A stretch of 37,703 nucleotides of DNA from Verrucomicrobiota bacterium (GTDB lineage: Bacteria; Verrucomicrobiota; Verrucomicrobiia; Limisphaerales; PALSA-1396), in the NCBI GenBank assembly GCA_016200005.1, contig JACQFP010000065.1, forward strand, positions 1 to 37,703. The letters run 5' to 3'. How positions within the stretch are numbered: position 1 is the stretch's first letter; each line of letters opens with the position of its first letter. Under the pieces are notes generated by a model. It did not search any database. It had not been told where the DNA came from and saw only the letters and a list, made by a program, of their open reading frames with translations. A program made the position numbers and the translations under genes. Shown piece after piece: positions 15,097 through 23,172 of the stretch.

Positions 15097-15870
15097 ATGA
15101 AGACTAACTTCAACAAGGTGGTTTGGCTCGGTTGCGTGATGGGAACGGTCGTGTTCAACGGAAGTGTCGCTCCGAACGTTTGCGCGGACGAACAACTCAA
15201 TCCGCCCGCAGCCGCAAAGCCCAAGACTGTTTCCGCCGCCGTCATCAAACCAGCCGCGACTGCGGTGAAGCCCGAAGAAAAGAAGCGCGAGTACAAGGCC
15301 GACACGAATCCGGGAACGATTTTCACCAACAGCATCGACATGTTGCTGGTGCGACTGTCGGCCGGTTATTGGGTCGGGAAATTCGAGGTGACGCAGGAGC
15401 AATACAAGAAGGTGATGAATTCCAACCCGAGCGCATTCCCCGGTGACGGGCGGCCGGTTGATTCGGTGACTTACGATGAGGCGGTTGAGTTTTGCAGACA
15501 ACTGAACGAGATCGAACGAAAGGAAGAAAGTCTGCCAAAGGGCTACATTTATGCGCTGCCGACGGAAGCCCAGTGGGAATCTTTTGTGGGTAACGCGGGC
15601 TTGGAGACAGCAGTGACCAGTTTCGGACAACGGCGTTCGGGCACGGAAAACGTGGGCAGTCTGGCACCAAATGAATCCGGCCTTTACGATGTGCGGGGCA
15701 ACGTCATGGAATGGTGCGCGGCGGATCCCAGCAAGCCCTATCGCGTGTTGCGCGGCGGCGCGTGGGCAACGACTATTGAAATCAATTTGCGCCCTGCCTT
15801 CCGCCATTATGCCCGACCGGACGAGCGGCAGAACACATTTGGCTTTCGCGTCGTGCTGGTGAGCGAATAG
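15097..15870 (+). CDS. Exported SUMF1/formylglycine-generating-enzyme-like protein
   Basis: The 257-residue product has a signal peptide (about 1-30), a Pro/Ala/Lys-rich linker and then an FGE-sulfatase-type domain. That domain shows Tyr-Trp-Val-Gly-Lys-Phe-Glu-Val-Thr-Gln-Glu-Gln-Tyr, then Pro-Val-Asp-Ser-Val-Thr-Tyr-Asp-Glu-Ala. Leu-Pro-Thr-Glu-Ala-Gln-Trp-Glu, Gly-Asn-Val-Met-Glu-Trp, Arg-Val-Leu-Arg-Gly-Gly-Ala-Trp and Phe-Gly-Phe-Arg-Val-Val follow. Compared with true formylglycine synthases it is short and I do not see the paired active-site cysteines, so it is more likely a structural or binding relative. ATG 15097 gives the clean signal peptide. It follows the pseudopilin gene by 67 bases. 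Confidence 0.85.
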   Translation: MKTNFNKVVWLGCVMGTVVFNGSVAPNVCADEQLNPPAAAKPKTVSAAVIKPAATAVKPEEKKREYKADTNPGTIFTNSIDMLLVRLSAGYWVGKFEVTQEQYKKVMNSNPSAFPGDGRPVDSVTYDEAVEFCRQLNEIERKEESLPKGYIYALPTEAQWESFVGNAGLETAVTSFGQRRSGTENVGSLAPNESGLYDVRGNVMEWCAADPSKPYRVLRGGAWATTIEINLRPAFRHYARPDERQNTFGFRVVLVSE

Positions 15871-15891
15871 TCAGCGCGGCGGCCGAGCCGG

Positions 15892-16101
15892 ATGAAACTT
15901 TTCTATACCGGCCCGGTGGTCAATACGGAAATGCTGGTGGTGATGCTGGAAAAGCACGGCATCGCGGCCACGCAGGAGTTTGTCGATCCCGACCTACCGG
16001 ACGATGGAGATTTGAACCGGCTGGCGAATGTTTTGGTGCCGGAAGCAGATTACGACCGCGCTCATCAATTGTTCTACGCGGAGCGGGAGGATGAACTTTA
16101 A
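15892..16101 (+). CDS. DUF2007-type putative signal-transducing protein
   Basis: The 69-residue protein reads Met-Lys-Leu-Phe-Tyr-Thr-Gly then Asn-Thr-Glu-Met-Leu-Val-Val-Met-Leu-Glu-Lys-His-Gly-Ile, and later Val-Leu-Val-Pro-Glu-Ala-Asp-Tyr-Asp-Arg-Ala. This is the beta-alpha-beta layout of the small DUF2007 family, whose members resemble the PII/GlnB-like fold and are proposed signal transducers. It starts 22 bases after the SUMF1-like gene and is probably co-transcribed. No metal-binding cysteines are present. Confidence 0.8.
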   Translation: MKLFYTGPVVNTEMLVVMLEKHGIAATQEFVDPDLPDDGDLNRLANVLVPEADYDRAHQLFYAEREDEL

Positions 16102-16135
16102 CCGCACGTTTTCACAAAATTATTGCTTCAATATG

Positions 16136-16162
16136 GGAGAGAATTGGCTATGAATTCTCTCC
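16136..16162 (+). promoter_or_regulatory. Perfect hairpin abutting the start codon
   Basis: GGAGAGAATT (16136-16145) and AATTCTCTCC (16153-16162) form a perfect ten-base stem with a seven-base loop, and the ATG of the hydrolase gene begins at the very next base. The only purine-rich Shine-Dalgarno-like sequence nearby (GGAGAG) is locked in the 5' arm. The structure should hinder initiation when folded. Confidence 0.6.
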
Positions 16163-18214
16163 ATGAAGCAAAATCCCTTGTCCTGTCTGGCCATATTTTG
16201 TCTGGCGGCTCTGCCAATGTCGGGCCTTAGCGCCGCCACGCACGAGTTGCCGGCCAAAGACACGCGCGCCGCCAAAACCAACGACCTCAACACCCCACGC
16301 ACGTTTCCGCATATCGCGTCGAAATCGGAATGGCAGGCGCGCGCCCGGGAAATTCGCGAACAGATTCTGGTCAGTTGCGGTTTGTGGCCGCTGCCGGAGA
16401 AAACGCCATTGAACGCGAGAATCTTTGGCCGCGTCGAACGCGACGGTTACAGCATCGAGAAAGTTTATTTTCAAACGTATCCAGGATTTTATCTCTCAGG
16501 AAATCTGTATCGCCCCTTGGGCAAAGGCGACGGTCCATTTCCCGCCATCCTCAATCCGCATGGTCACTGGGCCAACGGACGCATGGCTGACACGAAGGAT
16601 GGCAGCATCGCCGCGCGTTGCATCAACTTCGCCAAACAGGGAATGATCGCCTTCTCGTACGACATGGTCGGCTACAATGACACGATTCAGGTTAACCACA
16701 AATTCGCCAGCAACCTGACCAACCAGCTCTGGAATATCAGCCTGATGGGATTGCAAACCTGGGACAGCATCCGCGCGCTGGACTTTCTGGAATCATTGCC
16801 GGACGCCGACAAAACGCGCCTCGCCTGCACCGGCGAATCAGGCGGCGGCACACAGACGTTCATGCTTGGCGCGGTTGACGACCGGCTCGCCGTGCAGGCG
16901 CCCATCGTAATGGTGTCGCACACGATGCAAGGCGGTTGTCTTTGCGAGAATGCGCCGGGGTTGCGCGTCGATCATTCCAATATGGAAATTGCCGCCGTGC
17001 CGGCGCCGCGTCCGCAGATTTTAGTAGCCGCCACCGGCGATTGGACGAAGACGACAATGACAGTCGAAGGCCCGGCCATCGAAAGCATTTACCGACTGTT
17101 CAAGTCTCCGCACCAGTTGCGTTACGTGCGCTACGACTTTGGACATAATTACAATCAGACCAGTCGCGAAGCCGTTTATACCTGGTTCAACCAGCGACTG
17201 CTCCACCCGAACGAGCCGCGCGCAGTTCAGGAAGTTGCCTACAAGAAGGAGCCGGACCAGGACTTGCGGGTCTGGCCGGACGGCAAGCTCCCCGCGGATG
17301 CGCTCAATGAATCACAACTCATCGACTTGCTCATCAAACTTCATCGTTCGCAATGGCAGGCGCTCAAACCGACGGACAAAAAATCACTGGCCAGCTTCCA
17401 GAAAGTGATGTCGCCAGCCTGGAGGCGCGCATTGCAGGTGGAAGTGCCCGATGGGCGCTCCCTGGCTGTCGAAACCGGAAAGGCGGTCCAGCATGGCGGC
17501 TTTACCATCACTCCTGTTGCGTTTGGTCGGGACGGGAAAGGTGATCGCATCCCGGCCGTGCTGTGCGTGCCGAGGAAGGCGGGGAAATCAGGGGTCGTCG
17601 TGCTCGCAAATCCGGCAGGGAAGTCCACCTGCCTGAACACGAACGGAGCGCCCATCGGTCTGGCCAAAGAACTTCTGGAACGCGGATTCACCGTGTTGTT
17701 GCCGGACGTTTTCCTCACCGGCGAACTGGCCGACCCTGAACTTGGCAAGTCGCGCAAGTATTCGGAAAAATACTTCACCACCTACAATCGGACGGATGCG
17801 CAAGAGCGCGTCCAGGACCTCATCACCGCGTGCGTCTTCGCAAGAACCCACACCCATAACCGTCGCGTCATTCTCTGCGGCGCGGGCCGCGCCGGGTTGT
17901 GGGCGCTGCTGGCGGCGCCGGCTGCGGACGCCGTGGTGGCCGACTGCGACGCGCTCAATGTTTCAAGTGATGAAGCGCTGCTGGCACAGGATTTATTTTT
18001 TCCCGGCATCCGCAACCTTGGCGCATTTGAGGGTGCCGCAATGCTGGCCGCGCCGCATCCGCTCTTGTTGCACAACACGGGAAAACATTTCGCGTCCGAC
18101 TCCTTGCTTGCTGCGTATTCGGCCGCCGGCGCAACCGATTCCTTTGGCGAGGAGCCGCGGCAGTGGTCCGACTCCGAACTGACCACCCACATCACGCAGT
18201 TGAAGTTGAAGTGA
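16163..18214 (+). CDS. Secreted two-domain alpha/beta-hydrolase (acetyl xylan esterase-like)
   Basis: The 683-residue product has a signal peptide (about 1-24) and two alpha/beta-hydrolase modules. The first (about 60-370) contains Asn-Pro-His-Gly-His-Trp and Gly-Glu-Ser-Gly-Gly-Gly with nucleophile Ser226, and Phe-Gly-His-Asn-Tyr for the catalytic His. It resembles the dienelactone/acetyl xylan esterase-like hydrolases abundant in PVC polysaccharide degraders. The second (about 430-680) has the fold's Val-Val-Val-Leu-Ala-Asn-Pro-Ala-Gly strand, but its elbow is Gly-Ala-Gly-Arg-Ala-Gly (573-578) with Gly575 in the Ser position, so it should be inactive. Translation may be controlled by the hairpin at 16136-16162. 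Probable role: deacetylation or ester cleavage of polymers outside the cytoplasm. Confidence 0.85.
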   Translation: MKQNPLSCLAIFCLAALPMSGLSAATHELPAKDTRAAKTNDLNTPRTFPHIASKSEWQARAREIREQILVSCGLWPLPEKTPLNARIFGRVERDGYSIEKVYFQTYPGFYLSGNLYRPLGKGDGPFPAILNPHGHWANGRMADTKDGSIAARCINFAKQGMIAFSYDMVGYNDTIQVNHKFASNLTNQLWNISLMGLQTWDSIRALDFLESLPDADKTRLACTGESGGGTQTFMLGAVDDRLAVQAPIVMVSHTMQGGCLCENAPGLRVDHSNMEIAAVPAPRPQILVAATGDWTKTTMTVEGPAIESIYRLFKSPHQLRYVRYDFGHNYNQTSREAVYTWFNQRLLHPNEPRAVQEVAYKKEPDQDLRVWPDGKLPADALNESQLIDLLIKLHRSQWQALKPTDKKSLASFQKVMSPAWRRALQVEVPDGRSLAVETGKAVQHGGFTITPVAFGRDGKGDRIPAVLCVPRKAGKSGVVVLANPAGKSTCLNTNGAPIGLAKELLERGFTVLLPDVFLTGELADPELGKSRKYSEKYFTTYNRTDAQERVQDLITACVFARTHTHNRRVILCGAGRAGLWALLAAPAADAVVADCDALNVSSDEALLAQDLFFPGIRNLGAFEGAAMLAAPHPLLLHNTGKHFASDSLLAAYSAAGATDSFGEEPRQWSDSELTTHITQLKLK

Positions 18215-18253
18215 ATGTTCTCCAAGCGGGCAGGCCGCGAGTTGCGGTTTCAC

Positions 18254-18811
18254 TTACTGCGTGGCGCGAAAAACCGTCAGGCCGAGAAGCGCCACGAATA
18301 GACCGAACAAAAGTCGAATGGCGCTGCCGACGCGAATCCGTTTCGGGTCCGCGGTCGCCCAGTTCAGCAAATCCCGCAGACGCCACGGCGAAACCGTGAA
18401 CCAGATCCCGGCAATCACCAGCACATACGCCCAGCCGCTGATGACCCAGCGCCAGTCCGTGTCCGCCCAGCGAACGGTGTCCACCATCAACTTGGCCAGG
18501 CACATGAACACGATGGCCAGGCCGCGCACTGCCAGAAAATCCGTGACGAAGACACAGACCGCGACGCCAGCAGCGGTGAAGCCTGCCATCATCAGCGGTT
18601 TGTAGGCGGCGAAGTCCGCGTTGTTCTCCTGCTTGACGTTCCAGACAAACCAAAGCGTGCCTAACAGCATGAGCGCGTAACCCCATGGTAATGAGCGTGG
18701 AAACTTGCGGACTGCCACGCCGAACGCGGCGGGCTTCATCAAGCCGTAAACCTGCGGCAGACCAAGGCCCAAGCCCATCACCACCGCAAGCGTCGAAACA
18801 TTCAGTTGCAT
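18254..18811 (-). CDS. Polytopic membrane protein of unknown function
   Basis: The 185-residue product has about five hydrophobic segments (around 7-25, 43-59, 72-92, 122-140 and 160-180), with Trp- and Arg-containing loops. The last 40 residues end in a Gly-Ser-Ala-Ile-Arg-Leu-Leu-Phe-Gly-Leu-Phe-Val-Ala-Leu-Leu-Gly helix, loosely like DUF2065. I do not recognise a family with confidence. It starts at ATG 18811 and follows miaB on the same strand by 9 bases, so the two are likely co-transcribed. Confidence 0.75.
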   Translation of the reverse strand: MQLNVSTLAVVMGLGLGLPQVYGLMKPAAFGVAVRKFPRSLPWGYALMLLGTLWFVWNVKQENNADFAAYKPLMMAGFTAAGVAVCVFVTDFLAVRGLAIVFMCLAKLMVDTVRWADTDWRWVISGWAYVLVIAGIWFTVSPWRLRDLLNWATADPKRIRVGSAIRLLFGLFVALLGLTVFRATQ

Positions 18812-18820
18812 AAAAATAAA

Positions 18821-20245
18821 TCAGGCCAGATTGAGGATCGCCGGGTCTCCGTAGAGCGTGAACGAACCAGCGCGATTGATTTTGACATCCAAGAGCTGTC
18901 CGCGATGACGATCCGCGCCCTCGAACAGCACAATCTTGTTACAACGCGATCGCCCCGTCAACCGTGCGGGATTTTTCCTGCTTGGCCCCTCAACCAGGGT
19001 TTGCATCCGCTCACCGATGTGGCGACGATATTTTTGCGCACCGATTTCGTTGACCAGTTTGAGCAGGCGGGCATTGCGTTCTTCCTTCATTTCCTGCGGC
19101 ACTTGGTTCGGCATAGCCGCGGCGGGCGTGTCCCGGCGTGGTGAATACTTAAACATGTAGGCGTTGTCGAATTCCACTTCGCGAACCAACGACAAAGTCT
19201 GTTCAAAATCCTCCTCCGTCTCGCCGGGGAAACCGACGATGATGTCAGTCGTAATACCCATGCGGGGTTGGACGCGGCGAAGTTTTTCAACGAGGCCGAG
19301 AAACCGCTCGCGGGTGTAACCGCGATGCATGAGTTTCAAAACGCGATTGCTGCCGCTTTGCACCGGCAAATGTGCGCTCTCGACGAGTTTTGGCAAACGT
19401 CCGTAAGCTTCCACCAGATCATCGCCGTACCCTTTTGGATGCGGTGAGGTGAACCGAATGCGCTCCAGTCCGTCGATTTCATGAACGGCTTCAAGGAGCT
19501 GAACGAATGCGGTTTTGCCGTCCCTCGTCGGCACATGCCCCTCACCCGACCTAACGGACACCCTCTCCCCATCGGATGGGGAGAGGGACGGGGTGAGGGG
19601 TCGCCGCCTGCCGTAGCTCGTCACGATCTGCCCGAGCAAAGTGATTTCCTTCACGCCGTGCGCGACCAGCTCGCGGCATTCGGCCACGATGTCAGGTATG
19701 CTGCGGCTGCGTTCTTCGCCCCTCGTGTAGGGCACAATGCAAAAGGTGCAGTATTGATTGCAGCCCTGCATGATGCTGACAAAGGCCGTGACTGACTTCA
19801 CCGGTGCATTCCCATTGAGCAAGTGTTGACGAATCGTTGCTTCGCTGCCCGTTTCTTCCTCCACGTCCACGACCTTGTCGCGCCGACCGGCAAAAAGATC
19901 GTCGAGGTAATCCGCCGTGCGATGGAACTTTTGCGTCCCGATGACCAGGTCAACGTCCGGCAACTTGTCGATGAGTTGCTTCCCACGGCTTTGCGCCATG
20001 CAACCCAGGAAGCCGAGCACCACGTTGGGCCGGTTCGTGCGCACGTCCGCGGCCAGGTTTTGCATCTTACCGATGGCTTTTTGCTCAGCCGCATCCCGCA
20101 CGCTGCAGGTGTTGAGCAGGATGACATCCGCGGTGGCTTCCGAAGGCGAGAGCGCGTAACCCTTGGCGACAAGTTGAGCCGCAACCGCTTCCGAATCGCG
20201 CTCATTCATCTGGCAACCATAGGTTTTGATAAAGACACTCGGCAT
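18821..20245 (-). CDS. miaB: tRNA-2-methylthio-N6-dimethylallyladenosine synthase, with palindromic insertion
   Basis: MiaB is a radical-SAM methylthiotransferase that adds a methylthio group to i6A37 in tRNAs reading UNN codons. The 474-residue protein has the N-terminal UPF0004 cysteines at 11, 47 and 82. The radical-SAM CxxxCxxC follows at 162, 166 and 169 (Gly-Cys-Asn-Gln-Tyr-Cys-Thr-Phe-Cys), with a C-terminal TRAM domain (about 405-470). About 26 residues at 214-239 are not expected from homologues and are encoded by a nested palindrome (19538-19600). Just before it, the usual Gly-Gln-Asn-Val-Asn-Ser-Tyr reads Gly-Gln-Ile-Val-Thr-Ser-Tyr, so two Asn are lost. The frame is intact and the cluster ligands are present. 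ATG 20245 is the family start. Confidence 0.95.
   Translation of the reverse strand: MPSVFIKTYGCQMNERDSEAVAAQLVAKGYALSPSEATADVILLNTCSVRDAAEQKAIGKMQNLAADVRTNRPNVVLGFLGCMAQSRGKQLIDKLPDVDLVIGTQKFHRTADYLDDLFAGRRDKVVDVEEETGSEATIRQHLLNGNAPVKSVTAFVSIMQGCNQYCTFCIVPYTRGEERSRSIPDIVAECRELVAHGVKEITLLGQIVTSYGRRRPLTPSLSPSDGERVSVRSGEGHVPTRDGKTAFVQLLEAVHEIDGLERIRFTSPHPKGYGDDLVEAYGRLPKLVESAHLPVQSGSNRVLKLMHRGYTRERFLGLVEKLRRVQPRMGITTDIIVGFPGETEEDFEQTLSLVREVEFDNAYMFKYSPRRDTPAAAMPNQVPQEMKEERNARLLKLVNEIGAQKYRRHIGERMQTLVEGPSRKNPARLTGRSRCNKIVLFEGADRHRGQLLDVKINRAGSFTLYGDPAILNLA
19538..19600. repeat. Nested palindromic element inside miaB
   Basis: Outer arms CCCCTCACCC (19538-19547) and GGGTGAGGGG (19591-19600) are perfect. 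An inner hairpin CCCTCTCCCC (19561-19570) / GGGGAGAGGG (19578-19587) is also perfect. The element is 63 bases, exactly 21 codons, and is read in frame on the minus strand. It is related to the intergenic copy at 13375-13414 and to the CCTCACCC/CCCTCTCCC repeats widespread in proteobacterial and PVC genomes. Confidence 0.9.
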
Positions 20246-20373
20246 AAGGCTGAGAGTGGCGGTGAAGTTACGCCACCGGTGGGTGCTTGAAAAGGTTTAA
20301 GATGGCCGGGGTTCAAACCGCGGCAGCCGGAAAATCGATGGCAAAAAAAAACGCCCAACTTCGTTCAAGTGGC

Positions 20374-20401
20374 TTGACAGCAAAAGTCCGTTTCCTAATC
20401 T
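20374..20401 (+). promoter_or_regulatory. Likely sigma70-type promoter for the DUF465 gene
   Basis: TTGACA (20374-20379) is a perfect -35 box. TAATCT (20396-20401) follows after 16 bases as a -10 box matching the consensus at four of six positions. The start codon of the DUF465 gene lies 46 bases beyond. No other gene on this strand is near. Confidence 0.6.
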
Positions 20402-20447
20402 CAGGGTGACGCTCAAGCTATTGTAAATCTTATCACCGAGTGACACT

Positions 20448-20693
20448 ATGGACTTACATCATCCGATTCTGAAAGAATTCCCGGAGCACCGCGAGACAAT
20501 CCGGAGACTCCGCGCCGGCGACGAGCAATTCCGGAAAATGTTCGAAGAATACCACCAGGTGGACGATGCCATCTATCGCATCGAGGAAGAAGTGGATTTC
20601 GCCACCGACCAGGAGATTGACGAACTCAAACTCAAGCGCGCCCGGCTCAAGGACGCGCTCTACGTCGCCGTCCGCCACGCCTCGGTGTACTGA
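20448..20693 (+). CDS. YdcH family (DUF465) protein
   Basis: The 81-residue protein is a helical hairpin of the DUF465/YdcH family. Its N-terminal half reads His-His-Pro-Ile-Leu-Lys-Glu-Phe-Pro-Glu, then Ile-Arg-Arg-Leu-Arg and Asp-Glu-Gln-Phe-Arg-Lys-Met-Phe. The second half, Glu-Ile-Asp-Glu-Leu-Lys-Leu-Lys-Arg-Ala-Arg-Leu-Lys-Asp, supports a coiled coil. Function is unknown; YdcH is small, cytosolic and probably oligomeric. A good sigma70 promoter is visible upstream, so it is transcribed alone. It is divergent from miaB and convergent with the EF-G-like gene. Confidence 0.85.
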   Translation: MDLHHPILKEFPEHRETIRRLRAGDEQFRKMFEEYHQVDDAIYRIEEEVDFATDQEIDELKLKRARLKDALYVAVRHASVY

Positions 20694-20815
20694 GCCTTGC
20701 GGCGTTCCGTTTGCGGTCGGGCTGGCGTGAAATGTTCGCGCGTGATCCGCGCCCATTTCTTTTGTTCTTTCGAAACCAGCCGTCCGCCCGACCAGTCCGT
20801 CACCGCTCTGCCTCC

Positions 20816-22906
20816 TTACTGCGAATCGTGGATAGCTTTCCGCTTCTTCGCTTCTTCGATCACCCGCTGCTCCATTTCGCGCGGCATTTCCTCATAGTGA
20901 CTCAGCTCTTCCGCGTGGACCCCGCGACCGCCGGTCAGCGACCGAAGGTTGCTGGAATAATGATAAAGCTCCTTCGCCGGAACGTGCGCCTTGATCACCT
21001 GAAATCCGCCGTTGGCCTCGATGCCTAGAATTTTTCCGCGCCGGCTCGACAAGTCTCCCATCACCTTGCCCATGCAATCCTCCGGGATGCGGATTTCCAC
21101 AGTATCAATTGGCTCCAACAAAGCGGGGCGCGCGTTCAGGAAAGCTTCCTTGAATGCGAAATAACCGGCGATCTGAAACGCGATGTCCTTCGAGTCCACC
21201 GGGTGCATCTTGCCATCGTAGAAATCAATTTTCACGTCCACCACGCGGTAGCCGGCCAAGATGCCCTCAGTGCAGGCGTTCTGCACGCCTTTCTCGACGG
21301 AAGGCACGAACACACGGTCCACGTTCTGGCCGACGAGCGAATTGCGAAATTCCACGCCCGTGTCGCGCGGCTTCGGCTCGATGCGCATCCAGACCTCGGC
21401 GAATTGCCCGGCGCCGCCGGTCTGTTTCTTGTGACGGTATTTCGAGTCGCCACGGCCTTTGATGGTTTCGCGATACCGGACGCGCGGTTCGATCAGTTCG
21501 ACGTGGACATTGTAACGGCGGCGCAGACGTTCGGCCAAAACCTCCAGATGCAATTCGCCCTGGGCGGAGATGATCGTCTGGTGAAGTTCCCCGTCCACAA
21601 AAAACAGAAACGTCGGGTCTTCCTCGTGCAACGCGGCCAGCCCGGAGGCGATCTTGTCCTCCTCGCCCTTCACGTTGCCCTTGAGCGAGGCGTGAATGTT
21701 GGGCCGGGGATACACCACCTTCGGCAACGTCACCGCGCGCTTGGCGTTGCACAGCGTATTGCCCGTGTGCGTGTCCCTGAGTTTAACGACCACCCCAATA
21801 TCGCCGGGGCCAAGGGTATTGACCGCCTCGCGGGTCTGCCCGTTGAGCAGAAAAATCTGCCCCATCCGCTCGTTTGTCTTGCGGTCGCTATTGAACAAAT
21901 CCATGCCCGTGGACACCGATCCCGCGTACGTGCGAAAGAACGACAGCTCACCGAAATGCGCTTCCGACATCGTTTTGAACACGTAAAGCACCGGTTCTTT
22001 GTCATCTAGCGCCACCTGCGTATCGGCGCCATTGGCGTCGAACGCCTTCACCTTGCGGCGATCGACCGGTGACGAGCCGTACTTGGCGATGAAATCCATC
22101 ATCCGCGCGACGCCGACATTGGTCTCCGCCGACACGCAGAACAACGGGATGAACAACTCCTTTTGCACGGCCGCGTGAATGCCGCTGCGAAACTCCTCCT
22201 CGGACAAACCGCCTTGATCAAAATATTTATTCATCAACTCGTCGTCCGACTCGGCGATGTGCTCGATCAATTCGCGGTGCAGTTCCTTTGCCCGGGCATC
22301 CCATTCACCGGTGGCCGGTTCTTCCTTGTAGGTACCCTTCCCGTCCGTCGTGTAGGTAACGATCTCATTGCGCAACACGTCCAGGAGGCGGTTGAAGCCA
22401 GGGCCGGGATTCACCGGAACGTTCAACGGAAACACGTGACGGCCAAACCGCTCCTGCGCCTGGCGCAGCGTGGCTTCGAAATCCACGTTCTCCTTGTCCA
22501 TCGCGTTCACGACGATCATTTTCGGAAGACCATAGCCGGTCGCATAATCCCACACCCGCTCGGTGCCGACGCCGATGCCGTGGTTGGCATGAATGACCAC
22601 CAACGCGAAATCCCCGACGCGCAATGCGCCCAGTCCCTCGCTGATGAAATCGAGATAGCCGGGCGTGTCGATGATGTTAAACTTTTTGCCCATCCATTCG
22701 GTGTGCAAGAGCGACGCCGAAACGGAAATCTTGCGATTCCGCTCACTGACATGGTAGTCCGACACCGTTGAACCATCCGCGATGCGTCCCATTCGTTGAA
22801 TGGCGCCGCCGCACGCGAGCATGGCTTCGCTGAGCATCGTCTTGCCCGAGGAAGCGTGGCCTACGATGGCGAAGTTTCGAATATCCGCTGGTTGATACGT
22901 TTTCAT
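20816..22906 (-). CDS. Elongation factor G-like GTPase (EF-G2 type)
   Basis: The 696-residue product has the full EF-G domain order: GTPase with insert (1-275), domain II (about 290-385), domain III, the Lys-Gln-Thr-Gly-Gly-Ala-Gly-Gln-Phe-Ala region of domain IV and a C-terminal domain V. It departs from canonical EF-G in the P-loop, Gly-His-Ala-Ser-Ser-Gly-Lys-Thr, and in switch II, Asp-Thr-Pro-Gly-Tyr-Leu-Asp-Phe, where the catalytic His is Tyr. Both are typical of the EF-G2/FusA2 group, which is not the main translocase. Its role may be in stress, ribosome recycling or an unknown GTP-dependent step. It starts at ATG 22906; the longer frame to 23044 is unsupported. Confidence 0.9.
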   Translation of the reverse strand: MKTYQPADIRNFAIVGHASSGKTMLSEAMLACGGAIQRMGRIADGSTVSDYHVSERNRKISVSASLLHTEWMGKKFNIIDTPGYLDFISEGLGALRVGDFALVVIHANHGIGVGTERVWDYATGYGLPKMIVVNAMDKENVDFEATLRQAQERFGRHVFPLNVPVNPGPGFNRLLDVLRNEIVTYTTDGKGTYKEEPATGEWDARAKELHRELIEHIAESDDELMNKYFDQGGLSEEEFRSGIHAAVQKELFIPLFCVSAETNVGVARMMDFIAKYGSSPVDRRKVKAFDANGADTQVALDDKEPVLYVFKTMSEAHFGELSFFRTYAGSVSTGMDLFNSDRKTNERMGQIFLLNGQTREAVNTLGPGDIGVVVKLRDTHTGNTLCNAKRAVTLPKVVYPRPNIHASLKGNVKGEEDKIASGLAALHEEDPTFLFFVDGELHQTIISAQGELHLEVLAERLRRRYNVHVELIEPRVRYRETIKGRGDSKYRHKKQTGGAGQFAEVWMRIEPKPRDTGVEFRNSLVGQNVDRVFVPSVEKGVQNACTEGILAGYRVVDVKIDFYDGKMHPVDSKDIAFQIAGYFAFKEAFLNARPALLEPIDTVEIRIPEDCMGKVMGDLSSRRGKILGIEANGGFQVIKAHVPAKELYHYSSNLRSLTGGRGVHAEELSHYEEMPREMEQRVIEEAKKRKAIHDSQ

Positions 22907-23172
22907 AAATTCAAGTGACTCGTTGGAGGATGGCGTTGGCCCGCGCGCGTGAGGGCGAACATCCTGCACGGAAAACAAGAAAGCCGGTTCAAACCTTTCT
23001 GTAGCGCGCCGCCAGATTTTTTCATCCACCCGCATTGTAGCCAATCTCCAGCGTGGCGGGAAGAAAAGTTTGTGCGGCCAGTTACGAATTCGGCCAACAA
23101 TCGAATTGTCAAAGCCAGATCGGTCGGATTAGGCTGAGGCCCGATTCCTGAAACCAACAACCCATTACCGCC

